From Pseudomonas putida S13.1.2 (GTDB taxonomy: Bacteria; Pseudomonadota; Gammaproteobacteria; Pseudomonadales; Pseudomonadaceae): 64,000 nt of DNA. The notes under the pieces were generated by a model. It was not told the origin of the DNA and made no database searches. It saw only the letters and a program-made list of their open reading frames with translations. The stretch spans positions 620,001 to 684,000 of the forward strand of contig NZ_CP010979.1 of NCBI RefSeq assembly GCF_000498395.2, in the 5' to 3' direction. The position numbers and the translations under genes are program-made. This document shows, in pieces, positions 13,865-25,210 of this stretch (the stretch's first letter is position 1; every line of letters starts with the position of its first letter).

Positions 13865-16351
13865 TTGAAGAAATCCACCGCAACCCCAGCTCCCTTGCCT
13901 GTGCCCCTGTGGCGGCAGCAGCTGCATTACCGCCTCAAGGAAGGTGCGTTGATCGCGATCGGCGCCCTGTGCCTGTACCTGTGGATGGCGCTGCTGACCT
14001 ACGACACCTCCGACCCAGGCTTCAGCCACACCAGCAACGTCGACCAGGTGCAGAACGCCGCCGGGCGAGCCGGTGCCTACTTCGCCGACATCCTGTTCAT
14101 GGTGCTGGGTTACTTCGCCTACATCTTCCCGCTGTTGCTGGCGGTCAAGACCTGGCAGATCTTCCGCGAGCGCCATCAGCCCTGGGACTGGAGCGGCTGG
14201 CTGTTCTCCTGGCGTTTGATCGGCCTGGTGTTCCTGGTGTTGTCCGGTGCAGCGCTGGCGCATATTCACTTCCATCCGCCGGCGAGCATGCCGTTTTCTG
14301 CGGGTGGCGCGCTGGGCGAAAGCCTTGGCGAGCTGGCGCGCAACCTGCTGAACGTGCAGGGCAGCACGCTGATGTTTATTGCCCTGTTCCTGTTCGGCCT
14401 GACCGTGTTCACCGATTTGTCGTGGTTCAAGGTGATGGACCTGACCGGCAAGATCACCCTCGACCTGTTCGAGTTGGTGCAGGGCGCCGCCAACCGCTGG
14501 TGGGAGGCGCGCAACGAGCGCAAACGCCTGGAGGCGCAGCTGCGTGAGGACGAGCCGGTGTTCAAGGCGCCGCCGACGGCGGCCGACAAGCGCGAGCCTG
14601 CCAAGCCGGCGTTGCGCGAGCGTATCTTCAAGCGTGAAGAAGCGCCCGCCCAGCCTGTTGTGCAACGCGAACCGACCCTTGCCCGTGAGCCGGTGGTGCC
14701 GCGCGAGCCGGTAGTGGCGCGTGAAGCCGTGGTGCCCCGCGAGCAGCCTGCGGGCCCGACCATCGTGCCACCGGCAGCGGCCAAGGCGCCTGAGCCGAGC
14801 AAGCGCGTGATGAAAGAGAAGCAGGCGCCGCTGTTCGTCGACAGCGCCATCGAAGGCACCCTGCCGTCGATCTCGATTCTCGACCCGGCCGAGCAGAAAA
14901 AGATCGAGTACTCGCCAGAATCCCTGGCCAGTGTCGGCCAGTTGCTGGAAATCAAGCTCAAGGAATTCGGCGTTGAAGTGGCGGTGGACTCGATCCACCC
15001 AGGCCCAGTGATTACCCGTTATGAAATCCAGCCGGCCGCTGGCGTGAAGGTCAGCCGCATCGCCAACCTGGCCAAGGACCTGGCGCGTTCGCTGGCCGTG
15101 ACCAGCGTGCGAGTGGTTGAGGTAATCCCTGGCAAGACCACCGTGGGTATCGAGATCCCCAACGAAAACCGGCAGATGGTGCGCTTCTCCGAAGTGCTGG
15201 CCACGCCGCAGTTCGAGGAGCAGAAATCGCCGGTCACCCTGGCCCTGGGCCACGACATCGGCGGCAAGCCGGTGATCACCGACCTGGCCAAGATGCCACA
15301 CCTGCTGGTGGCCGGTACCACCGGCTCCGGTAAGTCGGTGGGTGTGAACGCGATGATCCTGTCGATCCTGTTCAAGTCTGGCCCGGAAGACGCGCGGTTG
15401 ATCATGATCGACCCGAAAATGCTCGAACTGTCGATCTACGAAGGCATTCCGCATTTGCTGTGCCCGGTGGTTACCGACATGAAGGACGCTGCCAACGCCC
15501 TGCGCTGGAGCGTGGCCGAGATGGAGCGGCGCTACAAGCTGATGGCGGCCATGGGGGTGCGTAACCTTGGCGGCTTCAACCGCAAGATCAAGGATGCCGA
15601 GGAAGCCGGCGAGGTCATCCATGACCCGCTGTTCCGCCGCGAGAGCATGGACGACGTGCCGCCTGCGCTGAAAACCCTGCCCACCATCGTGGTGGTGGTC
15701 GACGAATTCGCCGACATGATGATGATCGTCGGCAAGAAGGTCGAAGAGCTGATTGCCCGTATCGCCCAGAAAGCGCGGGCGGCCGGTATCCACCTGATTC
15801 TTGCCACCCAGCGCCCGTCGGTGGACGTGATCACCGGCCTGATCAAGGCCAACATCCCGACCCGCATGGCGTTCCAGGTGTCCAGCAAGATCGACTCGCG
15901 CACCATCATCGACCAAGGTGGCGCCGAGCAGCTGCTGGGCCACGGTGACATGCTGTACATGCCGCCGGGTACCAGCCTGCCGATCCGTGTGCACGGTGCG
16001 TTCGTCTCCGACGACGAAGTGCACCGCGTGGTTGAAGCGTGGAAGCTGCGCGGCGCGCCGGACTACAACGACGACATCCTCAACGGCGTGGAAGAGGCCG
16101 GCAGCGGCTTTGAAGGCGGCGGCGGTGGTGGCGATGGCGATGATTCGGAAAGCGACGCCCTGTATGATGAGGCCGTGCAATTTGTGCTGGAAAGCCGCCG
16201 TGCGTCGATCTCGGCCGTGCAACGCAAGCTCAAGATCGGCTACAACCGCGCCGCCCGCATGATCGAAGCCATGGAAATGGCTGGCGTGGTCACCCCGATG
16301 AACAGCAACGGCTCGCGGGAAGTGATTGCCCCGGGCGGCCCGCGCGACTGA
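13865..16351 (+). CDS. ftsK: DNA translocase FtsK
   Basis: About 828 residues from a TTG at 13865 (reads [19 protein letters not shown]); AGGAA lies about ten bases before it, whereas the open frame from 13805 adds 20 residues unlike FtsK. The N-terminal ~170 residues hold about four membrane helices. A proline/arginine/glutamate-rich linker with REPV repeats follows. The motor has Walker [11 protein letters not shown] and Walker [15 protein letters not shown], and the last ~65 residues form the gamma domain that reads KOPS. It pumps chromosome dimers to dif at the division septum. Confidence 0.95.
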   Translation: MKKSTATPAPLPVPLWRQQLHYRLKEGALIAIGALCLYLWMALLTYDTSDPGFSHTSNVDQVQNAAGRAGAYFADILFMVLGYFAYIFPLLLAVKTWQIFRERHQPWDWSGWLFSWRLIGLVFLVLSGAALAHIHFHPPASMPFSAGGALGESLGELARNLLNVQGSTLMFIALFLFGLTVFTDLSWFKVMDLTGKITLDLFELVQGAANRWWEARNERKRLEAQLREDEPVFKAPPTAADKREPAKPALRERIFKREEAPAQPVVQREPTLAREPVVPREPVVAREAVVPREQPAGPTIVPPAAAKAPEPSKRVMKEKQAPLFVDSAIEGTLPSISILDPAEQKKIEYSPESLASVGQLLEIKLKEFGVEVAVDSIHPGPVITRYEIQPAAGVKVSRIANLAKDLARSLAVTSVRVVEVIPGKTTVGIEIPNENRQMVRFSEVLATPQFEEQKSPVTLALGHDIGGKPVITDLAKMPHLLVAGTTGSGKSVGVNAMILSILFKSGPEDARLIMIDPKMLELSIYEGIPHLLCPVVTDMKDAANALRWSVAEMERRYKLMAAMGVRNLGGFNRKIKDAEEAGEVIHDPLFRRESMDDVPPALKTLPTIVVVVDEFADMMMIVGKKVEELIARIAQKARAAGIHLILATQRPSVDVITGLIKANIPTRMAFQVSSKIDSRTIIDQGGAEQLLGHGDMLYMPPGTSLPIRVHGAFVSDDEVHRVVEAWKLRGAPDYNDDILNGVEEAGSGFEGGGGGGDGDDSESDALYDEAVQFVLESRRASISAVQRKLKIGYNRAARMIEAMEMAGVVTPMNSNGSREVIAPGGPRD

Positions 16352-16361
16352 TGAACACCTT

Positions 16362-16392
16362 GCCGGGCGCCAACGTTGGCGCCCGGCCTTTT
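16362..16392 (+). terminator. Hairpin between ftsK and lolA
   Basis: A perfect palindrome (GCCGGGCGCC/GGCGCCCGGC) is followed by CCTTTTC. It could terminate or reduce readthrough from ftsK; the T run is short. Confidence 0.6.
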
Positions 16393-16413
16393 CAATGCTC
16401 AATGAGGATTACC

Positions 16414-17037
16414 ATGCGCGCGATTCGCATGCTGTTGGTTTCTGCCCTTGCTCTGGGCAGCGTTTCGGTTTTTGCCGGTGAGCAAGATGTACAACGCCTG
16501 ACCCAGCTGCTGGAAAAGTCGCAGACCATCGAGGCCAATTTCTCTCAATTGACCTTGGGTGCCGACGGCACCAGCCTGCAGGAGACTGCTGGCCAGATGA
16601 TCGTCAAGCGCCCGGGCCTGTTCTACTGGCACACCAATGCGCCACAGGAGCAGGTGGTGGTGTCTGATGGCAAGATGGTTACCCTGTGGGACCCGGACCT
16701 GGAACAGGCCACCGTCAAAAAGCTCGACGTGCGCCTGAACCAGACCCCGGCACTGCTACTGTCCGGTGACGTGTCGAAGATCAGCCAGAGCTTCGACATT
16801 GCCTCCAAGGAGCAGGGCGAAGTCATGGACTTCACCCTCAAGCCGAAGACCAAGGACACCCTGTTCGACTCGCTGCGCGTGTCGTTCCGCAAAGGCCTGA
16901 TCAATGACATGCAGCTGATCGACAGCGTCGGCCAGCGCACCAACATCCTGTTCAATGGCGTCAAGGCCAACCAGGCGGTGCCGGACAGCAAGTTCAAGTT
17001 CGACATCCCCAAAGGTGCTGACGTGATCAAGGAGTAA
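16414..17037 (+). CDS. lolA: Outer-membrane lipoprotein carrier protein LolA
   Basis: 207 residues from [21 protein letters not shown], a clear signal peptide cleaved after VFA. LolA carries lipoproteins through the periplasm from LolCDE to LolB. The mature part has [14 protein letters not shown] and [16 protein letters not shown], typical of the family. GAGG sits ahead of the chosen start; the open frame upstream runs through the terminator hairpin and is not used. The ftsK-lolA-rarA order is widely conserved. Confidence 0.96.
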   Translation: MRAIRMLLVSALALGSVSVFAGEQDVQRLTQLLEKSQTIEANFSQLTLGADGTSLQETAGQMIVKRPGLFYWHTNAPQEQVVVSDGKMVTLWDPDLEQATVKKLDVRLNQTPALLLSGDVSKISQSFDIASKEQGEVMDFTLKPKTKDTLFDSLRVSFRKGLINDMQLIDSVGQRTNILFNGVKANQAVPDSKFKFDIPKGADVIKE

Positions 17038-17049
17038 CCGGAGCTCGTC

Positions 17050-18375
17050 ATGGACCTGTTTCGAAGCGAACCCGTTGCCCAGCCCCTGGCCGCCCGCCTG
17101 CGCCCGTCCAACCTGGACGAATACGTCGGCCAGGAGCACCTGCTGGCGCGCGGCAAACCGCTGCGTGAGGCGTTGGAGCAGGGTGCGCTGCACTCGATGA
17201 TCTTCTGGGGGCCGCCTGGGGTGGGCAAAACCACCCTGGCGCGGCTGCTGGCGCAGTTCTGCGATGCGCACTTCGAGACGGTGTCGGCGGTGCTGGCCGG
17301 GGTCAAAGAGATTCGCCAGGCGGTCGAGGTGGCCAAGCAGCAGGCCGGCCAGTATGGCCGGCGCACCATCCTGTTCGTCGACGAAGTGCACCGCTTCAAC
17401 AAGTCGCAGCAGGACGCCTTTTTGCCCTATGTGGAAGACGGCACCCTGCTGTTCATCGGCGCCACCACCGAGAACCCGTCGTTCGAGCTGAACAACGCGC
17501 TGCTGTCGCGGGCGCGGGTGTATGTGCTCAAGAGCCTGGACGAGGCGGCCCTGCGCAAGCTGGTCAACCGTGCGCTCACCGAAGAGCGTGGCCTGGGCAA
17601 GCGCAACCTGCGGGTGGGCGACGACGCTTTCAAAATGCTGATGGCCGCCGCCGACGGTGATGGCCGGCGCATGCTCAACTTCCTTGAGAACGCCTCGGAC
17701 CTGGCGGAAGACGGCAGCGAAATCGACGTCGAGATGCTGCAGAGCCTGCTGGGTGACAGCCGTCGCCGCTTCGACAAGGGCGGCGAGGCGTTCTACGACC
17801 AGATTTCCGCGCTGCACAAGTCGGTGCGCGGCTCCAACCCCGATGGCGCCCTGTACTGGTTTGCCCGCATGCTCGACGGCGGCTGCGACCCGCTGTACAT
17901 CGCCCGCCGCGTGGTGCGCATGGCCAGCGAGGACATCGGCAACGCCGACCCGCGCGCGCTTAGCCTGTGCCTGGCGGCCTGGGACGTGCAGGAGCGCCTT
18001 GGCAGCCCCGAGGGCGAACTGGCGGTGGCCCAGGCCATTACCTACCTGGCCTGTGCGCCGAAGAGCAACGCGGTGTACATGGGCTTCAAGACCGCCCTGC
18101 GCGAAGCGGCCGAGCATGGCTCGCTGGAAGTGCCGTTGCACCTGCGCAACGCCCCAACCAAGCTGATGAAACAACTGGGCTATGGCGACGAGTACCGTTA
18201 TGCCCACGATGAACCCGATGCCTACGCCGCCGGTGAAGATTACTTCCCCGATGAGCTGGAGCCACGCCAGTACTACCAGCCGGTGCCCCGTGGCCTGGAG
18301 CTGAAGATTGGCGAGAAGCTGCGCCACCTGGCCGACCTGGACCGCAACAGCCCCCGGCAGCGGAGAAAACCGTGA
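17050..18375 (+). CDS. rarA: Replication-associated recombination protein A (AAA+ ATPase)
   Basis: 441 residues. RarA/MgsA acts at stalled replication forks and binds SSB. The AAA+ core has Walker [15 protein letters not shown] and Walker [17 protein letters not shown], and the C-terminal clamp-loader-like tetramerisation part carries [22 protein letters not shown]. It begins 13 bases after lolA and its last codons overlap the start of crcB by four bases, so lolA, rarA and crcB are probably co-transcribed. Confidence 0.96.
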   Translation: MDLFRSEPVAQPLAARLRPSNLDEYVGQEHLLARGKPLREALEQGALHSMIFWGPPGVGKTTLARLLAQFCDAHFETVSAVLAGVKEIRQAVEVAKQQAGQYGRRTILFVDEVHRFNKSQQDAFLPYVEDGTLLFIGATTENPSFELNNALLSRARVYVLKSLDEAALRKLVNRALTEERGLGKRNLRVGDDAFKMLMAAADGDGRRMLNFLENASDLAEDGSEIDVEMLQSLLGDSRRRFDKGGEAFYDQISALHKSVRGSNPDGALYWFARMLDGGCDPLYIARRVVRMASEDIGNADPRALSLCLAAWDVQERLGSPEGELAVAQAITYLACAPKSNAVYMGFKTALREAAEHGSLEVPLHLRNAPTKLMKQLGYGDEYRYAHDEPDAYAAGEDYFPDELEPRQYYQPVPRGLELKIGEKLRHLADLDRNSPRQRRKP

Positions 18376-18746
18376 TTGCACTCATTGCCGCGGTGAGCGC
18401 GGGCGGTATCGCCGGCACCTTGTTGCGCTTTGCTACCGCCAACTGGGTGGCGGCCCACTGGCCACGGCACTTCTATGCCGGTACGCTGGCGGTCAACCTG
18501 GTTGGCTGCCTGCTGATAGGCCTGCTGTATGGCTTGTTCTTGCACAAGCCGCTCGCGCCGGTCGAGCTGCGCGCTGGCCTGATTGTCGGCTTCCTCGGAG
18601 GCCTTACAACCTTTTCCTCTTTCTCGCTCGATACCGTGCGCCTGATGGAAAGCGGGCAAGTGCCCCTTGCCTTGGGCTATACCAGTATCAGCGTGGTGGG
18701 CGGGCTGCTCGCAACCTGGGCCGGCCTGTCCCTGACCCGATTCTGA
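18372..18746 (+). CDS. crcB: Fluoride ion channel CrcB (Fluc)
   Basis: 124 residues with four membrane helices, a dual-topology fluoride export channel of the inner membrane. It keeps [11 protein letters not shown] near the start, the polar N in [14 protein letters not shown] and the phenylalanine box [12 protein letters not shown]. It starts GTG or ATG near 18372, overlapping rarA by four bases. I see no fluoride riboswitch here, which fits its place inside an operon. Confidence 0.96.
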   Translation: MIALIAAVSAGGIAGTLLRFATANWVAAHWPRHFYAGTLAVNLVGCLLIGLLYGLFLHKPLAPVELRAGLIVGFLGGLTTFSSFSLDTVRLMESGQVPLALGYTSISVVGGLLATWAGLSLTRF

Positions 18747-18764
18747 ACCAACACCTACCTATAA

Positions 18765-20057
<1,293 letters not shown>

Positions 20058-21449
20058 ATGGATTACCTGCCGCTGTTCCACAAGCTGCAGGGCGGCCGCG
20101 TGCTGGTCGTCGGTGGCGGTGAGATCGCCTTGCGCAAGGCGCGCCTGCTGGCGGATGCCGGTAGCGAGCTGCGCGTGGTGGCGCCGGACGTCGACGGCCA
20201 GTTGGCTGCGTTGGCCCGGGAAGGTGGCGGTGAGGTGCTGGTGCGTGGCTATCAGGCAGCCGACCTGGTCGGTTGCCGGCTGGTGATCGCGGCTACCGAC
20301 GACCCTGGGCTGAACGCCCAGGTGTCGGCCGATGCGCAGGCCCTCAGCCTGCCGGTCAACGTGGTGGATGCACCGGCCCTGTGCACGGTGATCTTCCCGG
20401 CGATCGTCGACCGTTCACCGCTGGTGATTGCGGTATCCAGTGGCGGTGACGCCCCGGTGCTGGCGCGTTTGATCCGCGCCAAGCTGGAGGCCTGGATCCC
20501 GTCGGCCTATGGTGAGCTGGCCGGGCTGGCTGCGCGTTTCAGGCACAAGGTCAAAACCTTGTACCCGGACGTCAACCAGCGTCGCGGCTTCTGGGAAACC
20601 GTGTTCCAGGGCCCGATTGCCGAGCGCCAGCTGGCCGGGCAGGGCGCCGAAGCCGAACGCCTGTTGCAGGCGATGGTAGACGGCGCGCCGGTGCAGCAGG
20701 GTGGTGAGGTGTACCTGGTAGGTGCGGGCCCGGGCGACCCGGACTTGCTCACCTTCCGGGCCTTGCGCCTGATGCAGCAGGCCGATGTGGTGCTGTACGA
20801 CCGCCTGGTGGCGCCTGCCATTATCGAGATGTGCCGGCGTGATGCCGAGCGCATCTACGTGGGCAAGCGCCGTGCTGACCATTCTGTGCCCCAGGACCAG
20901 ATCAACCGCCTGCTGGTCGACCTGGCCAAGCAGGGCAAACGCGTGTTGCGCCTGAAGGGTGGCGATCCGTTCATCTTCGGCCGGGGTGGCGAAGAGATCG
21001 AAGAGCTGGCCGAGCATGGCATCCCGTTCCAGGTAGTGCCGGGCATTACTGCGGCCAGCGGCTGTTCCGCTTATGGCGGTATACCGCTGACTCACCGCGA
21101 CTACGCCCAGTCGGTGCGCTTCGTCACCGGCCACCTGAAGGATGGCACCAGCAACCTGCCGTGGAATGACCTGGTGGCGCCGGCGCAGACCTTGGTGTTC
21201 TACATGGGCTTGGTCGGTTTGCCGACCATCTGTGCCGAGCTGATTCGCCATGGGCGGGCGGCGAGTACCCCGGCGGCGCTGGTGCAGCAGGGGACTACGC
21301 GTAACCAGCGGGTGTTTACCGGTACGCTGGCGGATTTGCCGGAGCTGGTGGCCCAGCATGAAGTGCATGCACCGACCCTGGTGATTGTGGGGGAAGTGGT
21401 GCAGTTGCGTGACAAGCTGGCCTGGTTTGAAGGGGCGCAGAACAGCTGA
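20058..21449 (+). CDS. cysG: Siroheme synthase (trifunctional CysG)
   Basis: 463 residues. It makes siroheme for sulfite and nitrite reductases. The N-terminal ~205 residues are the precorrin-2 dehydrogenase/ferrochelatase part with the NAD loop [15 protein letters not shown]. The C-terminal part is the uroporphyrinogen-III methyltransferase with [35 protein letters not shown] and [20 protein letters not shown]. Its ATG follows the serS stop with no gap. A REP pair follows. Confidence 0.98.
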   Translation: MDYLPLFHKLQGGRVLVVGGGEIALRKARLLADAGSELRVVAPDVDGQLAALAREGGGEVLVRGYQAADLVGCRLVIAATDDPGLNAQVSADAQALSLPVNVVDAPALCTVIFPAIVDRSPLVIAVSSGGDAPVLARLIRAKLEAWIPSAYGELAGLAARFRHKVKTLYPDVNQRRGFWETVFQGPIAERQLAGQGAEAERLLQAMVDGAPVQQGGEVYLVGAGPGDPDLLTFRALRLMQQADVVLYDRLVAPAIIEMCRRDAERIYVGKRRADHSVPQDQINRLLVDLAKQGKRVLRLKGGDPFIFGRGGEEIEELAEHGIPFQVVPGITAASGCSAYGGIPLTHRDYAQSVRFVTGHLKDGTSNLPWNDLVAPAQTLVFYMGLVGLPTICAELIRHGRAASTPAALVQQGTTRNQRVFTGTLADLPELVAQHEVHAPTLVIVGEVVQLRDKLAWFEGAQNS

Positions 21450-21456
21450 CATTGTT

Positions 21457-21578
21457 GGGGCCGCTTTGCGGCCCATCGCGACGCAAGGCCGCTCCTACAG
21501 GGGGGCGCGTAGACCCTGAGGCTTGCGCGGTCCCCTGTAGGAGCGGCCTTGTGTCGCGATGGGCTGCAAAGCAGCCCC
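21457..21578. repeat. REP inverted pair after cysG
   Basis: Two ~44-nt arms of the same type as the pair at 11457 (GGGGCCGCTTTGCGGCCCAT... and complement) lie between the convergent cysG and the glutathionyl-hydroquinone reductase gene. Confidence 0.85.
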
Positions 21579-21585
21579 GACTTTC

Positions 21586-22545
21586 TCAAGCCTGCCAAAT
21601 CCCCTTGCCCGACAACCGTTCCCGGTCGTGCGCCCCGTTGAAATCCTGCAACGGCCCCTTAGGCACGATCCCGGTCGGGTTAATGGTCTTGTGGCTCATG
21701 TAATAGTGCTTCTGGATATGCTCCATATCCACCGTGCCCTCCACTCCAGGCCACTGGTACAGCTCACGCAGCCAGTTTGACAGGTTGTGGTAATCACTCA
21801 GGCGGCGCAGGTTGCACTTGAAGTGCCCGTGGTACACCGCATCGAAGCGCACCAGCGTGGTAAACAGGCGTACATCGGCCTCGGTCAGGTACTCACCGGC
21901 CAGGTAGCGATTGCGGCTTAGCAAGTCTTCCAGGTAATCCAACTCGTTGAACACATCGTCGAACGCCGCCTCGTAGGCGTCTTGCGTGGTAGCAAAGCCT
22001 GCGCGGTACACGCCATTGTTCACCGCCGGGTAAATGCGCTCGTTCAATGCCTCGATGGTCGGCCGCAGTGCCTCGGGGTAGAGGTCCAGCGTATTGCCGG
22101 TCAGCTCGTTGAACGCGCTGTTGAAGATACGGATGATCTCCGACGACTCGTTGTTCACGATGCGTTTCTCTTGCTTGTCCCACAACACAGGCACGGTCAC
22201 GCGGCCCGTGTAATGCGGGTCATCCTGGGTATAGCGCTGGTGCAGGTACTGCAGGGCGTCTAGGTGGTCACCGCTCGAGCCTTGCTGTTGGTCGAAGGTC
22301 CAGCCATTGTCCTGCATCAGCCAGCTGACCACCGACACATCGATCAATGGCTCAAGGCCTTTGAGGGCGCGCAAGATCAGGGTGCGGTGGGCCCATGGGC
22401 AGGCCAGTGAGACGTACAGGTGGTAACGGCCGGCCTCGGGGGCGGGCAGTTGATTGCGGCGTTGGGCGTTTTCGCGTTTGAACGTGCCGTCCTTGCCGTT
22501 TTCATACCACTGGTCGTGCCAGCGGCCGTCGATCAAAAGGCCCAT
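21586..22545 (-). CDS. Glutathionyl-hydroquinone reductase (YqjG/Xi-class GST)
   Basis: 319 residues from MGLLIDGRWHDQWYENGKDG; AGGAG sits 6-7 bases before this ATG, so the six-codon longer open frame is not used. These enzymes reduce glutathionyl-hydroquinones with glutathione in the cytosol. The catalytic cysteine is in SLACPWAHRTLILRALKG. A thioredoxin fold is followed by a helical GST C-terminal domain with LAGEYLTEADVRLFTTLVRFD. It is a single-gene unit, convergent with cysG. Confidence 0.93.
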   Translation of the reverse strand: MGLLIDGRWHDQWYENGKDGTFKRENAQRRNQLPAPEAGRYHLYVSLACPWAHRTLILRALKGLEPLIDVSVVSWLMQDNGWTFDQQQGSSGDHLDALQYLHQRYTQDDPHYTGRVTVPVLWDKQEKRIVNNESSEIIRIFNSAFNELTGNTLDLYPEALRPTIEALNERIYPAVNNGVYRAGFATTQDAYEAAFDDVFNELDYLEDLLSRNRYLAGEYLTEADVRLFTTLVRFDAVYHGHFKCNLRRLSDYHNLSNWLRELYQWPGVEGTVDMEHIQKHYYMSHKTINPTGIVPKGPLQDFNGAHDRERLSGKGIWQA

Positions 22546-22639
22546 GGTGAGCTCCTGAAACAAAGTTGTTTGTCGTTGGAGCCCAGTCTAGGCCAAATCG
22601 TTCGAACAAATAGCGCAAAGATCGGGGTGCTATTATCGG

Positions 22640-23656
22640 CTAAATCGATATATTGCGCGTATCCCAATAGCCTTGCGCTGTCGCGAACGCCTGCTCGCGG
22701 TCTTGCCCCAGGCCACGCAGGGCCAGGGCCATGGTCGCGATCAGGGCTTTTTCGCCATAACTGTCTTCCACTTCACCGCGCCAGAACGCCAGCAAGTGCT
22801 CGGCCTGCAGGCTGGCCGGTTTGACATGGCGGCGCTCGCTCAGCGCTGGCCACTCTTCGTCCCACGCTTCGCCCGCCGTGGTGCCGTAGAGGTGGCTGAT
22901 GACATCGGGGTTGACCTCGATCTCGCCGCCATCGCCCTTGATCACCACGGCATGGTCGCCCAGCAGGCGGCTGGCCTCACGGTGCACAGCCTGGTAACCG
23001 GGGTGGAAGATGCTTTGCAGGCCACAGCGGGCGCCCAGCGGGTTGAGCACCCGTGCCAGCGAGTGGATGGGCGAGCGCAGGCCCAAGGTGTTGCGCAGGT
23101 CGATCATGCGCTGCAACTGCGGCGCCCAGTCGTGCAGCGGGAAGAACGCCAGGTGGTGTTGGTCCAGTGCGTTGCCAACCGCAGCCCAGTCGCGGCACAG
23201 CGGGATCTGCAACAGGTCGAGCAACTGCTCGCTGTACATCCGCCCGGCGGTGTGTGCGCCGCCCCCGTGCATCAGGATGCGCACGCCATTGCCGGCCATG
23301 CACTTGGCCGCCAGCAGGTACCAGGGCAGGTGGCGCTTTTTGCCGGCGTAAGTAGGCCAGTCCAGGTCCACCGCAATGCTCGGCGCCTGCAGGTGAGCGC
23401 GCAGGGCCTCGGTGAAGCCGGCCAGCTCTTCGGCGCTTTCTTCCTTGTGGCGCAGCAGCATGAGGAAGGCCCCCAGCTGGGTGTCTTCGACCTTGCCTTC
23501 CAGCAGCAGGGTCATGGCCGCGCGGGCCTCTTCACGGGTCAGGCCGCGCGCGCCGCGCTTGCCTTTGCCTAAAATACGCACGAATTCGGCGAACGGGTGT
23601 TCGGCCGGGGTTTCAAGCGTTAGCGGGCGAGCTTCTTTCAAGAGGGGCTGGGTCAT
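22640..23656 (-). CDS. Glycosyltransferase-family protein of the TrpD2/YbiB type
   Basis: 338 residues. The helical N-terminal part (FAEFVRILGKGKRGARGLTR) and the AGKKRHLPWYLLAAKCMAGN and LMHGGG segments belong to the anthranilate phosphoribosyltransferase-like YbiB/TrpD2 group, which binds nucleic acid and has no proven enzyme reaction. Its ATG overlaps the tusE stop by an ATGA junction, so it is co-translated with the sulfur-relay operon. A role in tRNA metabolism is only inferred from this coupling. Confidence 0.85.
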   Translation of the reverse strand: MTQPLLKEARPLTLETPAEHPFAEFVRILGKGKRGARGLTREEARAAMTLLLEGKVEDTQLGAFLMLLRHKEESAEELAGFTEALRAHLQAPSIAVDLDWPTYAGKKRHLPWYLLAAKCMAGNGVRILMHGGGAHTAGRMYSEQLLDLLQIPLCRDWAAVGNALDQHHLAFFPLHDWAPQLQRMIDLRNTLGLRSPIHSLARVLNPLGARCGLQSIFHPGYQAVHREASRLLGDHAVVIKGDGGEIEVNPDVISHLYGTTAGEAWDEEWPALSERRHVKPASLQAEHLLAFWRGEVEDSYGEKALIATMALALRGLGQDREQAFATAQGYWDTRNISI

Positions 23657-23988
23657 ATGCAGTTGGTCGGCTTGGGCAGGCCCGCCAGCTTGGCGGCAAG
23701 TTTGGCGGGGGTGCCATTGAACAGGCGGTTCAGGTGCGGGCTGTTGCCCTTTTCCGGGCCCAGCTTCAGGGCCGTGTATTTGATCAGCGGGCGCGTGGCC
23801 GGGGACAGCTGGTATTCCTGGTAGAACTGGCGCAGCAGTTCGAGGATTTCCCAATGGTCCGCCGTCAACGGGATACCCTCGCGCTCGGCCAAAGCCTCGG
23901 CGGCGGCGCGGGACCAGTCTTGCAGGTCGACCAGAAAGCCGTCCTTGTCCAGGGCGATCGCCTGATCGCCAACGTTGAGCGTACTCAT
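23653..23988 (-). CDS. tusE: Sulfur relay protein TusE (DsrC family)
   Basis: 111 residues from MSTLNVGDQAIALDKDGFLV. TusE takes persulfide from TusBCD and passes it to MnmA. DHWEILELLRQFYQEYQL is the conserved helix, and the sulfur-carrying cysteine is the second-last residue in the C-terminal arm LPKPTNCI. The longer open frame upstream overlaps tusB and is rejected. tusD, tusC, tusB and tusE abut or overlap each other. Confidence 0.95.
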   Translation of the reverse strand: MSTLNVGDQAIALDKDGFLVDLQDWSRAAAEALAEREGIPLTADHWEILELLRQFYQEYQLSPATRPLIKYTALKLGPEKGNSPHLNRLFNGTPAKLAAKLAGLPKPTNCI

Positions 23989-24281
23989 AGCCAGCTGTTG
24001 ACCTTGTCGTAATGCAGCGACAGTTCGACGAACCCGGCGTAGTCCACGGCCTTGGCCAGGTCGTTGCCGACCGCGCGGGCTTGCACATCCTCGTCCAGGG
24101 CGAACAGGCGCTGGGCCAGGCCGGCAGCTTGCAGCTGGTGGTGTGGCTCGCTGCCGCTGCGCAGGGCATACACCGCATCGCCGCACAGCAGCAATGCGTC
24201 GTCGGTGCCGAGCAGGCGCAGGCAGCTGGCCAGGCGCTCGTCGCCAAACGGGGAGTGGGCAATTACATGCAGGGTTGTCAT
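23985..24281 (-). CDS. tusB: Sulfur relay protein TusB (DsrH family)
   Basis: 98 residues, normal TusB length. It is a subunit of the TusBCD hexamer that accepts sulfur from TusA. The ALLLCGDAVYALRSG segment matches the DsrH fold. Its start overlaps the tusC stop and its end overlaps the tusE start by four bases, showing tight coupling. Confidence 0.92.
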   Translation of the reverse strand: MTTLHVIAHSPFGDERLASCLRLLGTDDALLLCGDAVYALRSGSEPHHQLQAAGLAQRLFALDEDVQARAVGNDLAKAVDYAGFVELSLHYDKVNSWL

Positions 24282-24640
24282 CAGAGCGTTACCACCTGGT
24301 CGAAACGGGCGATCAGCGCGGTCAGTGCCGCGTCATCGAGCACTTGCACCGGCAGCGCCAGGGCATCGGCTGCCAGGCCGCGGCGGTTGAGGCTGTGGCT
24401 ACAGGCGAACAGTTCCTCGACACCGAACATCGGCAGCGCCTGCAGGTTGGCGGCCAGGTTCTTCTGTTGCACGGCGGTGGGTTGCTGGCCGGGAGCGAGC
24501 TGGAACACCCCGTCGTCCAGGAACAGCATGCCCAGCGGCAGGTCGAAGGCCCCGCCGGCCAGGGCAATGTCCAGCGCTTCGCGGGCCGATGGGCCATTCC
24601 ACGGGGCCTGACGGCTGATGATCAACAAGGATTTGGCCAT
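24281..24640 (-). CDS. tusC: Sulfur relay protein TusC (DsrF family)
   Basis: 119 residues from MAKSLLIISRQAPWNGPSARE; the 21-codon extension upstream is inside tusD and not used. DsrF-type fold of the TusBCD complex, with FDLPLGMLFLDDGVFQLAPGQ. It lies two bases after tusD. Confidence 0.93.
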   Translation of the reverse strand: MAKSLLIISRQAPWNGPSAREALDIALAGGAFDLPLGMLFLDDGVFQLAPGQQPTAVQQKNLAANLQALPMFGVEELFACSHSLNRRGLAADALALPVQVLDDAALTALIARFDQVVTL

Positions 24641-24641
24641 T

Positions 24642-25034
24642 TCAGTCGCCTCCGAAGCAGACAAGGCGGTCGGCAACCTGCGCCGCTTCATGCAGCTGGC
24701 CAAGCCCCGACAGTTCCCAAGGTTTGGGCAGGTTCACCGCCGGGCGCTGGTAACGGTTGGCTTCGGCCTCGTCGAGCACGCCACGGCGCAGGGCGGCGGC
24801 GATGCACACCACCGCATCCAGCTGGTGGGTCTGGATAAAGGTACGCCATTGGCCTGCCACGTCCAGTTCGTCCTGGGGCGCGACCACGTTGGCCGAGGCA
24901 CTGTGCACCCCGTCCTGATAAAAGAACAGCCGGGCAATCTCATGCCCGCCGGCCAGCACTGCCTCGGCGTAGCGCAAGGCGCGCCGCGAGGAGGGCGCAT
25001 GGGCCGGGGAGAACACCGCGATAGCGAATTTCAT
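24642..25034 (-). CDS. tusD: Sulfurtransferase TusD (DsrE family)
   Basis: 130 residues from MKFAIAVFSPAHAPSSRR. TusD is the sulfur-binding subunit; its active cysteine is in LDAVVCIAAALRRGV, and HEIARLFFYQDGVHSA is the DsrE signature. It is the first gene of the tusDCBE-trpD2 operon. Its product feeds the MnmA reaction encoded at 2.5 kb. Confidence 0.94.
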   Translation of the reverse strand: MKFAIAVFSPAHAPSSRRALRYAEAVLAGGHEIARLFFYQDGVHSASANVVAPQDELDVAGQWRTFIQTHQLDAVVCIAAALRRGVLDEAEANRYQRPAVNLPKPWELSGLGQLHEAAQVADRLVCFGGD

Positions 25035-25071
25035 GGCTAACTCATGCAAAGGAATGCCGCCATGATAAAGC

Positions 25072-25113
25072 AAAAAAGCCCGCGCCCGCTTGTGCAAGCG
25101 GCGCGGGCTTTCT
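25072..25113 (-). terminator. Terminator downstream of the NCS2 permease gene
   Basis: GCCCGCGCCCGCTT with AAGCGGCGCGGGC forms a strong hairpin with A and T runs on its two sides. It lies between the permease end and tusD, so it stops permease transcripts from entering tus. Confidence 0.8.
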
Positions 25114-25140
25114 ATGTATCCGTGTGTCCTACGCGACCCC

Positions 25141-25182
25141 TGTAGGAGCGGCCTTGTGTCGCGATGGGCTGCAAAGCAGCCC
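25141..25182. repeat. Single REP unit
   Basis: One unpaired REP copy, TGTAGGAGCGGCCTTGTGTC then GCGATGGGCTGCAAAGCAGC, nearly identical to one arm of the pair at 21457. Confidence 0.8.
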
Positions 25183-25210
25183 TCATGGCCCTGTCAGAAG
25201 GACACAAGAC

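Noticed and set aside
13802-16402. 866-codon open frame antisense to ftsK
   Set aside because: It mirrors ftsK along its whole length in GC-rich DNA, has histidine/arginine-rich composition and no domain; the plus-strand FtsK has all expected motifs.
18372-18746. Fluoride riboswitch for crcB
   Set aside because: crcB overlaps the end of rarA, so no leader RNA is available and no such motif was seen.
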